A stretch of 64,000 nt of DNA from Antedon bifida (lineage: Eukaryota > Echinodermata > Crinoidea > Comatulida > Antedonidae): assembly GCA_963402885.1 (NCBI GenBank), contig OY727101.1, positions 14,918,417-14,982,416 of the forward strand, in the 5' to 3' direction. Under the pieces are notes generated by a model. The model was given only the letters and a program-made list of their open reading frames with translations, searched no databases and was not told the DNA's origin. The translations under genes were made by a program, and so were the position numbers. Positions 36,501 to 48,500 of this stretch are shown in pieces. How positions within the stretch are numbered: the stretch's first letter is position 1; the number at the start of each line of letters is the position of its first letter.

Positions 36501-39500
36501 TATAATTAGCATTGACAGTTTTTATTCATTACCACAATACCAGGCAGTTATTATATTAATTATACTTCTTGATATTATCGTAGATACACCACAAATACCT
36601 CAGATTAAATGATAGAGATACCTTCATATTCATAAAGGTCATAATACTACTACTAACTGTAAGGTTCATTAAATATTGTATCAGTGTAAACATGCCAAAA
36701 AGAAGTTCTTTTTGTATAGATAATCCTAGCTATTAAATATAACAATACTTGTGGCCACGGTTTGAATATGTATTCTATAGTACTATGGTTTTTAGGGTAA
36801 GATCAAATGCCTTTTCCATAGTACTTTGCCTTTCCATTATGTATCTATACTTCGAATACTATATTTCCAGTTTTAAAATATGCATACACTCGTCCTCGCT
36901 ACAATCTACATAACCATAGTAACAACTTTGAAAGTTGATGGTCTCATATACAGCTATGTAAATGGTATAACACCAGTGGTGTAACGCAGAGACACAAGTG
37001 GTCTTCCATTGCTGGAGGCCTTTGGCATTTTAGCCCTTTTCAACATATATCTGGGCTTGCTCCGGGGCCCCTGGGTTTAGCAAGTGAGTGCTCATACAGT
37101 AGCTGTTACGCCACTGTATTACACTTAACTTTCCCCCTCACTTTATCACCATCTAGTTACCCTTTAAAACAACTTAAAAGTTGATGGTTCCATACATGTA
37201 TGTATCTCTCTCAATCTTTGAAAAATTTACCTCTCCTCCCTCTAAACCAATTGTATCGTTTTCATCGTCCTGGTCAAAGAGTCCACCAGAAGAACCAAAA
37301 CTTCCACTGCCTACAGTGCCTTGTTCTACATCACCAAGATCTTCAGTGTGTACTATGAAAAATATTAAAAAATAAAACATTTAAAATAAAGGACACAACA
37401 CAACAATGAAGATTTAAAAAAAAACAAGTAAATAAAATTTCCATTTAAAAATTCAGCTGAACAATATTTAACAGAAATCCATCTCTCTCCTCCTCGTTCT
37501 CCGCACCAGAAGAATAAGTTTTTGAAATATTTATTCAAACTGATCGGCGCAAAAGTATAACAGACCCGAGTGCATCCTTGCCATTCAGTACAGTACTACT
37601 ATTATACGGAAAAGTGATGTTCAATGATGATATTTAATGGTACTATTGTATGATGATTTTGAGAATTTTGTGAGAACTACTACTGTTCTATTCTGTGTAC
37701 ACAATATGAACACTACCTTTTGAATGGTATAAGCATTTGATATTGATAGTGGAGTCTGTTAGGGCTGAAAAAACGGAGAATATCCCCCGACATACTCCAC
37801 TATAATTTAAGATAGAAGGAGCAGATTAACTGAATATAAGTTTACTTTAAAGCTCGGTCTACACTATCAAACTAGTTTGAGAAAAAAGTGTGATGTGCCC
37901 AAATATGGTAGTGATATGCTCAAATATGGTAGTGATATAACATCATCATGTCCATATATGGGCACATCACATCATATAAAGTTTGATGATAGTGTAAATA
38001 AGGCTTAGAACAGGATTTGGTGTGTTATAAAGAAAAAAAACGTTCCTCCTATTTAACTCAGAATCATTCATTATTTGTTGAAAATGCTGTGGAGGAAAAC
38101 AATTTATTCACTGAAATATTTGTTCAATCTACCTGTAAGTGTTGAATTGATCTTTTCCCGAACTCAAATTTACTTTAAAAGCACATGTATCAACGAAATA
38201 TTTGTTTATACCAGCAACAGTAAATTATGCTAATTGTAATTATATGCATATGGTATAACAAGGCAATATAATAATAGTATGCATTGTGTATAAATAACCT
38301 ATTTCAGAGAATAACAATACTGTTAATTAAACATTATTATTGTTGTTGTTAGTATATAATTGCCATTTATAGTTCAGATATTAAATAGTGCATCTCAAAT
38401 GGGGTTGCTGACATGTTCCTAACCACGAAACCATAGGCCTTACAAAACAATTTACAAAATAAAATAATCATTTTCCTTCCTAAAAAAACTTAGAAACCAT
38501 CGTAAAACAATCCAATACATCATTTGAAAAAAAACAAACTACAAAATAATATGAAAATAATAATTTCCATTACAACAATCAATGCAATGGATTTAGATTT
38601 TACAGCACATTTCAACTACATGCTTCTTCCTTGTCCAAGACAGTGGCTGTGTGAACTACACCCCGAGGTAACTCTTTACTTGTCTTGAAAGATGTACTAG
38701 GTTCTTTTTGAATACACATATTATCTGGGAACTTTAAAATTATGATAGATACAAAGCAATTATTCTTAGTGGTCACCATGAAAAACACCATGTTTTTTTT
38801 ATTGCTGATCTACTTTAGTTGAAGATGGAGATATAATAAAAGCCGAGTCTATTTGCTGATTAGAAAGAATGACTATCTAAAGAAATAATCAACAATTTAA
38901 TAAAATAAACCACTTCATATTTGACAGGGTCAAATTAACAATGGCATAATTATCCAGAAAAACTAGATAAAAGTATGATTTGAAAAGTATATAAAGATTG
39001 TGGTATTAATTTTACCACTTAAATAGGCTGCTGGCCATGAACTGGAAGGAACCACAAGCCGTGTATGGTGTCAAAGTCTGATTTTTCCCCATAAAAGTCG
39101 ACAGTTGGTAATCTTGCCAGACACAATCATTTAATCCATCAATACTAATACCAGTCGCTGTCCAATCATTGAAACTTCAAAAGAATCCCTCCTTTTCAAA
39201 CTAGATGCCAGCAGCATAACGTTATATAAAGTTATAAATTGTGGCTACGATACAAGCTTACGTCACGAAAGTGACCTGTAGTAGTTCATGAAACCTTGGT
39301 ATTAACTTTGTATATTTTGAATAAATAAAAAGAACTTGATTCAGCCACAACAAAGAATGAGATGCTAATCTTGGTTCATGTAGAATGTAAAAAGTTAAGA
39401 AGTAGTTTTACCCTTTAGGCTAGTTTACTGTATTTTTTGTTATGTCAATATGCATAATAAACAATCATATATTTATATTTCAAATATGGTAATAATAAAG

Positions 39501-42500
39501 GTGATTGACAGCGATGACCATGCTGTACTAGCGTTAATGAATACTAAGTGTACTGGTAGGCTAAGCCAATATGCTAAAACAAGTATAACACATTAAAACC
39601 CTCAATGATGAGTGACTCATAATCACATAACAAAAACATATTGAAAATGACATACATCAATAGATTTTGTTCATTCTGTATTCCCACGCAAAGTTCAGGC
39701 CTACCGAGTTAAGGTTTTGTATCCTACACAACATACAACTGAACTAGGAACATATTAGTGGAAGCCACCATTTACGACACTGACTTTTCGTTTGTTACAA
39801 AATCTATGGGTACAAAATTAATGTATATTGCTTACGATATGAAAGTCATGCACCAACGATTTTAATCACCTCACCCCCCCTCCCGCAACTACTGATCTGC
39901 GACACAACAGTTTTGTAAAAATAAATATTACTCAAGTCGAACACTTTTCGGTTACGATACTAATACGTGAACTGGTTGACGATACAAAAGAGAAACTTCA
40001 ATCTGAATATACTTTACTCAGCAACAAACTGACGGCCAATTTTTTTATAGAACATCATTTATACTAAAAATTATGTAATAAATCAATAAACAATCCAGAT
40101 ATATTGGGTAGGTTTATTTTACCTCTGTATACATATCCTGACCTCTCCGAACTTGTCCACGTACTACTACAAACTGACGAATCATCAGAATAATTAAAAG
40201 CAAAGCCAGCTAGTCCTGCGTGATTTTGAACAAATGACGGATTCTTTTGTAGTCCTTTCTTACTACTGGCAATTATATACTCGTCCTGTTGCTCGTCCAA
40301 AATGTTATTTACCTCTTCTGCGGTATTCACGTTAACAGAACCATTTGCCTTCGTTTCATTTGATTTCCAAAAGGTGAAAATTCCAAAACCAGGCTGTCCA
40401 AAACTAAAATTTGCACAACAACTCAAGCAACCCATGCTTTTAAGCTAACTATTCACACACAAATGAAAGAATCAGTGAATCGAGTTAAAGTCACTATGCA
40501 AATAATAGCAGGTCACATAAATTGACCTTGAATGATTTCAACCATTGTAAAGTTGAGAAAACTAAAAGCCTGTAGTATATATCGCTTTTAACTGAGAGAA
40601 TATGGGTTTATCAAATGTACAGAAACGAGCTTAAATTTGAGATTATGTTCCAATTAACATAAAACTAGATTTTCTAAGCCTAGAAACTCAATTCATAAAC
40701 ACTATCTGATAATGTCTGTATACATAACAGACTCATTTATTGATATCAATATAAATAATAATAAAACTCATAAGAAGGAAGTCATGATTTAACATTTCAA
40801 TCTCTTCATTTCAACCATTATAAATATGAACTGAAAATTATTGACAAATGAGGTCTATGATTTAAACAAATCTGGTGTTTTTTAATTATATAAAAATCTT
40901 TCTTTTCTTAATCAAATATATTATTCTGTTAATTATTTTTAAGGTGTTTCATAAGGACCAAAGTAGAAATATGTTTGGCATGGTTGTAGGGTTAAAAAAA
41001 ATCTAACCATGACACTGTTTTCCATTTCTTTTAACATTAATATTTGATAAAACATTTTTAGAAATTGAAATGATTTCATTTGGAAAACATTCTAAAACAT
41101 TTCATTTGTTCATTAAAAAACAATTAAAAAGTAAATATAAGGTTGAATTGCATTTAAATTTTCTTCAAAATATCAAATTTGTTTTGTCCAAATACAGTTT
41201 ATACTATTCATTTCATTTCTCTTTAATTGTTTTTATTTCAGACTACATATCCATATGTATAAAACCAAAAACTGTATAAGGCCTACTGTGCATGTGTTTA
41301 AATTAAATAAAATGACAAACAAAAGATTTTCTAAAAACCTTTGACTATAATATAATATATGATAATTATATGCTTATAAAGACCAGAAAAATAATAGAGA
41401 AATGGTTCACAAACCATGAATATTAATTGAGAATTATGAACACCTAATTAGTTGAAAAGGCAATTTATATGTTTATCATGTGAACACAATCAAGCACACA
41501 ATGTTAATATTCTAATGTATATTGTATGGCATAATCATTACATTATCAACTGGATTTATCCAAGAGGATCTCATTATCTTGTCATTGGTTGTAATGAATC
41601 ACCAATCATTCAGCTATCTTTTTGACACAGCTCAGATGTACCATGTTAGTTCACTGGGGTAAAGCTGCTTTCACACCGTGCCCGGATTGGAAAAAAAAAA
41701 TCATAAAATATCGTGGAAAATGGGTTCATGAAGTGGTGAAGCATAAGATCATTCTCACCAAATTTGTATGATTTGAATCATAGAATCAAATTCATAGCAA
41801 TGGATCAAGAAGCTTTGTCTTCTGAAATCATACATTTTTTTTCTTTTGTCCAATTAGCAGTGAGCATGAATGACCTTGCTTGACAACAAATAACCAAATT
41901 TGTGCTTAATGTAAAAGCACGCTCAACGCTCGCGATATTTTTCTCAGGGCGCCGGAACGAATCCGGCGCGATATGATGGCCACATGTGTACACTGAATCT
42001 CCATCCTACCCTCTGATATTTCACCCTATGATTTACTATAATTATATGTCAACTCAAATTCTACATCCTAAACCCAATTGTAAGCCTGCCTGTTCAAGGT
42101 AAGGCAATTGTACTCAAGTCATTGCTAATGTATTAACATTGAAGAATTATCCAAATGATGCAAGCAACTTTGACCTTCTACTTTCAAAGTTCAAAACCAA
42201 CCATTATCTAATTTTTCCGTAAAAAATAACTTCTTTTATTTAAGAATTACGCGATTTTTAAAAATCAAGGCAATGCAAGGTCTTAAAAACCATTGTCACA
42301 ACTGTATGCATAGAATGCCCACTGATAACAAATGCATGTGCACAAGTTTAAACCTCTTTATTTGTACATGTACAATGGATTAAAGAGACTTATATACGGA
42401 GACATATAAGAGACCGCTGAATAGAACTACACTACAACAGCAAGTGATATGGGCCAGTGAACAGCATAAAGCACCAACACCTAAAAGCTAGAACAAACTG

Positions 42501-45500
42501 TCTTCATCTATCTGCTATCTATGAATTCCTGCAACTTTGTGAAACTTTCCTAAACTTCTTTCAAAGACTATGTTAACAGACTTATTAACAATCTTAAATT
42601 CTACCTTTTACACTGCTAATTTTGATTTCTTTTTTTACTATAAATAGTTTATATAATTTGAGTTAAGGTTCACATATTTTATGTTACGGATTTGTTTCAG
42701 TTTTGTGTCCGCTGACTATCATCTAATTCTGTTTTTTGTTTGTATATTCAATGTTTTTGTCATGGGTAATAAAAGAACGAGAATATAAAAAAAAGCGAGT
42801 GAAAGCTCCCATTTTTATGCACCTAAGCAGCATTTGCTACATAGAATAATAGTCTATTTGGTTTACCAAAGAAAAAAATACAAACATAAATCATTTGAAA
42901 CCAGATGAATTTTTTTTAGAACATTTCTTAAATGTTTAACATATGCTTCACCAATAACTACTTACTATCTTCAGAACTTGTTTGAAAGTTTACAATTCTG
43001 TGCAAAAATCCAAAAGTGGGTACTGCACCACCATTCAATTCAGCTGAAGAATCCTTGTCTACTTTTGGGCTAAGTAATGCAGATTTTGCTAAACTTTTCC
43101 ACATATTTTCCTTCATTTTTGAATCAGTTACCAAGTTGCTTGTTTCCATTTTGTTATCTTCCGGGTTATGATGCGAAAAATCTGGAGCAGCTTCCGTGCC
43201 ATCATTAAACTCAGCTGAAGAGTCTTTGTTGCCTTTTAACCTATGTAATGCCGATTTTTCTAGACTTTTCCACTTATTTTTCTTCTTTTTTGAATCAGTT
43301 ACTAAATTGCTCATTTCCATTTTGTCATCTTCTGGTACGTGATGCAAAAAACCGCAGCATCTTAAAATCCAATAAATCATTTTTGTTACTGGTACTTTTA
43401 CCAACAACTCCAACATATACTGTACCTTGTAAACTTAATGTCACCATGAAATAAAAGACAAAGTAGTATAAAAAACAGCAAAATAATTGAGAATATGGAA
43501 TGTCTCCAGGTATACAAACAACACAATGTTGGCAATAAAATGTTACAACAATGTGTATGGCCCTACATTGTATAAAAACTTCTTAAAAAATAATTCTATG
43601 TCTACAAACTGAAGAACATCGACAAATACACTAACTGTATGGCTAAATAGTTAACTTTGTTTGACAAATTTTAGGTCTCGGATCAGTAGACCAAGTTCAT
43701 ATTAACAAAACTATACTAATCTACATTTGTATTAAGAGTGTATCTAAACTTAGTTTAATATAATAGGCTTTGTATTACCATTGACACTTCCCTTTACCAT
43801 TGACACTTCCCTTTGGAATAGCCCATTTTTTAACCTTTGCTATTTTAATTAATCTAAGTATTTAAAATTAGAATTTTTCTATTTCTGATTGTGAATTGTT
43901 TAGTTTAATGCCTTTACACTGAGTAGTCTTCTGACCACTCCGCCTGGGCTGCTTTGGTGTGGTTACGGATGAGATCTTATTATTAGTATACACCCAAAAA
44001 TAATGGTAAAATTCTGAATTAGTGGCCATATATATTTACCTTTACCAATAGAATGTATTAATATGATTTATACTGCAATTGGAATGTACCGCTTGACATC
44101 TTTAGGATTGTTTTTATTGTTATTTTTGCTTTAGTCTGTTTTATTTTGGCATCCCTGACCAAGCATTTACTTTCTTGATCAAGCCACCATTATTTGGAAA
44201 TAAATGTTATTTTGATTGATTGATTTAACTAATACCGAAAATTACAGGATAGACTAATTTTCCTGAAGACCTCTTTAAGAGCAGAGGTTGGAATCTATAG
44301 CTCAGATATTGGCAGATCACATATAAAGTACATTTGCTAGACTAAAAGTAACATTGTTACATTGCTTTCTAGTACTGCTGCGGTAAAGTAAATTTGACAA
44401 ACAATTACAAACACTTTAGCACATAACACACCATCGTGTATGGTGACAAAATAACAATTTAAACAAATTATCATCATCTCTTTTAGATTTGAAAACATTT
44501 AACCATAGAAATATTATATAGTGAATACCTCTATGATTAAACTAATAATTCATTTATCAATAATACATACCAGATTCTGAATCATTAACAAAAAAAGACA
44601 CAGGAGAAAATGCATTGAAGAAGCTTTTTGGTGCTTGTTTGGTAGGTGGTGGTGAAGTGGATTCTTCTGAACTACTGCTTAAAGAATGTGTACTTTCATA
44701 GCTTTTTGCTAAAGACTTGCTGCTATTGCTGTTTATCAATTTATTGATTTCCACTGATTCTTCATCATATTTTGGTGTACATTTACAACAAAAATGGAAC
44801 AACCACTCCATTGATAATACTTGGGAAAAACAGTTTCTTGGATGTAATTGGTCAAAGTACTGTATATAAAAGGAGCAATTCAAATTCAGTCACCAACATT
44901 ACCATGAGGAAACTCTTCTTGCTTAAAAAAAAGTAAAAAGTACTTGGGAGTACGACTTCAAGACAGAATCCAATGGAAGACTTTAAAGAAAAAGTTTCTT
45001 CGGTCAAAGTACTGATTAAGTAAACAGCAATTCAATGCAGTCACCAATACCATGAGGCAACTCTCGTAGCTAAAAATTGTTATCAGGTAATATTCTAGTT
45101 TTAAATTCACATCCTAAAAGTCAATGGCAAGGTTCCTTCCTGAAACAGATATTCCAGAATGATTTGTGAAACCTGAATTTTAATCTCTTAAAATGTCAGA
45201 AGTTTCCAGATTGACTATTACAAAAGTAAAAACTTCCAAATTGTTGAAGTGAGCAATTATTTCTTTATAGAATATTTTCAAAAATACATTTCAACTTTAG
45301 AAAAACAATTTAGAAGCATATGTGTAGTATACTATAATGAAGAATAGAATAGCAAAATAAAAACTATAGCTACTGCATCAAGTTGTAGACATTTTCCAAG
45401 TCCATTTGGTGACTGCATAAACTTCAGATGTTTCCAAATAAAATAACTTTTAATCAAAACAGTTTGCTAGAACAACAATACTGCATATAATTAGAATAAT

Positions 45501-48500
45501 AAGCAGTAATACTTATAGTTTAGACAATAATCAATCCGACTAAAACACAAATTCTAGTGAAATAATACTGAAAACAGCAGGTGTCAATTGTTCTTGCAGT
45601 TTTAATGGAATCTCTAAAAAGTGAACCACAAATGGAATTTTTTCCACCTTACAATGAGTTCATAATAACAACCTTGAATTGGACCAATTTTAAATGCATC
45701 AATAGTTTAAAAATGTACAATCATATCAACACTATTATTTTTAGTATTAGTTTATACAAATTGTACAATGAATTGTATGATGGTGCAGAAGAAGAAAGGT
45801 CATTAGTTCAAGTTGGCTTATTATTTGTAAGCAGCCAGTTGGTGACCATAATCTCAAGTCTGGTTTAGTAGAATTACTACAGACAAATTCTATTATGTAA
45901 GAAGACAAGTTCGAATGAGAAATGAACACTAGTAAAGTTAAGATTGGGTTACACCATGTGATTCAAAAAATCGAAATAGTGTAAGGTTGAGAATGTTGGG
46001 CTACAAAAATCATCTTCTGGAGAATGATGCAACTAATGAATAATCAAAATATGATAAAAAGAATCATTCACATAGAAATCAAATTATTATCTATTTATTC
46101 TGATAAGTTGTTTAATGTGGTATGAGCCTATAACTTTTGCTACCGATGGGTGTGGCCATGATCTTTCTAGGGAGTTGGTAGGAGAGTTTCAAATATCCAT
46201 TGCTAGTGAGTTGTGGCTAGCCTAAACTGCAATAAACATGTAATAAAGTTACAGTAGTAAAAAGCAAATAACACATCAATATATTAGAATGAAATATGGA
46301 CAAAAGGGAAGGAGAGAAAAGGCAACTACTTAACTTCCACTTAAAAATGTGTAAGTACTGAACTGAACAACACTTTAAAGACTTACCACCAGAGCAATAA
46401 CTACTGTCAACTGTATAAGTAAAACTTGGAATCTTTTTAGCCGGAGTGCAAGTAGATCCATTGGAGTAACTCGTTGATGTTGATGAACATTCTGAAGAAT
46501 TTAACTTTGATGATTTTTGTTCTTTTGCTTTTAGTAGTAACTGGCTATTTTCCAAGCATTCATCTTCAGAATCCAACTGTTCTGAACAACAACATTTTAG
46601 CACATAACACACCATAATTGTGTTTGATGACAATTTAATTATACCAATCTCAATGGTAAATAATCAAAAATTAATGTTATTATATATCTGATAACAACGC
46701 ACAAAGCCTCAATATTGAAATTTATAATCTTGACTTAAAAAGAGTATATTTAAATAAAGTCCAAACTTGCAGCAAAACATCTGTAGTATAATCTTGACTT
46801 ATACAGTCAATATATCTTTAAAGTCCAAATTGGAAACAAATCTTTTATACAGTATATTCCATAGGAGGAAAGTACTGTACTACCACAGTACCATATACAA
46901 ACATCTAAGAGTCCAATGTTACAAGCAAAATCACAGAGATTATACTGGTAGCTGCAACGATATTATGAACATCTGGAAGGATCATAAAATCTTTAAACTG
47001 TCCATTTAGAAATCAACTCCTAACAACGCTGGTATCAATTTACCTTTGGTATATTGCACCAAGATACAATAAAAAAGTTATTGATGCACTTTACTACTTT
47101 TAGCATCTAATAGTGAAAATGTATTACAGGACAGAAATATACAATTAAAACTGTCCTTCTAGAATACTGGATAAGTTTGGTTCCTCACAAGCACATAGAA
47201 AACCATACATACCCCATAAAAAAATGTACACACAAATGCCAAAAAGTATACAGTATGGTCTTACTTGTGTACTTCAAAAGAGCTGTGATCATTCAGATAA
47301 TCTTATTCATTGTTCTTCTAAAAATAGTGTTAAATACAAGCCGAGATGTATTCGCTTTAAAACAATCAGATATTGCTAGGCATAATTGCTAAAATAAAAG
47401 CCACTATGTTCAATTATAAACTCACTGAAAAAGGCTTCTTTTTAAACTACTGTAGAGAAAATAAGTGCATATATTCTAAATATATCATGGATCAAAATGT
47501 GATATTCTACCGTATTAGTTTTTTCAACGGAACAAAGGTCTATAGCAAATAGAAATAGATTTATAGGAATATGTGTACAAATATATATTTTATTTATAGG
47601 AATACGAGTGCAAATAGATATTTTATAGGAATATGTGTGCAAATAATCTCTATTATTCTAAATGCATTACAACATAATAAAAACTTAGTTTAATGACATC
47701 CATTCAGTAGTAGATAACATTAATCTCTTTATTCTAGATTATAGTACAGGTAACTGTTGGTGAAATAAGGAAGATGTAATTTTGTTATGTTTTATTAAAT
47801 GTTGAAGTTGATTAACATTTTAGACCTAAAATAGATTAAATTTGTAGAGAATGTTTTACCTGCTCTTTCTGGTTCAACGTTTTGTTCACCTTTCAGATTT
47901 GTTGGGTAGAACTCCTCTGTACCTGCACTTTTAACTGATGAGGGCCTTCTAGAATGCTCATAGTCTCTCACGCTTGGAGATCTTGAACGTCGGATCTCTT
48001 CATCTGGAATGTCTTGTGCATCGTAAGGAAAGTCAGCTAATGACCCTTTCCGATAATCTAAATCCCCAGGTTGTGCAAACTCACTGGTTGCTCCCCTGAT
48101 AACAAGCTCATCGTCAATAAGGTATTCTCCCTCATTATTTGGATCATTCTTTATTTCTACTAATCCATCTTGTTCATCATTGTTGTTATTATTCTCTCCA
48201 TTTTCTTCTGGTTTTTGCTCTTTCTTTTCCAAACCAAAGAATGTTGTCACAGATGTGAAAGAATCTCCGACAGAATCTCCTATTGAAGTGACCGTTGAAG
48301 AAACACTGTCGCCAATGGAACTAAACTTTCCACCAACAGTAGAAAAAAGATCATCCAGCGGCATAATGATGATCACAAAGTTAAAAACATTTAATAAAAC
48401 ACAACTGTTCTACTCAAAACAATAACTAAGACTATCATAGTTCCAACAGATAATGATGCGTCAGTATGCTTCCAACAAATCGGCAACAAAATTCCATATG

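Larger units (their letters stand above)
43417..44570. other. SYT14 interval between exons 1C and 1B
   Basis: Should contain the exon 1B promoter. It holds a 20-bp direct repeat (TACCATTGACACTTCCCTTT, twice at about 43778-43816), a LINE-like 3' end ending TTATTTTGATTGATTGATTT at 44225, and a broken copy of exon 1D at 44405. Confidence 0.45.
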
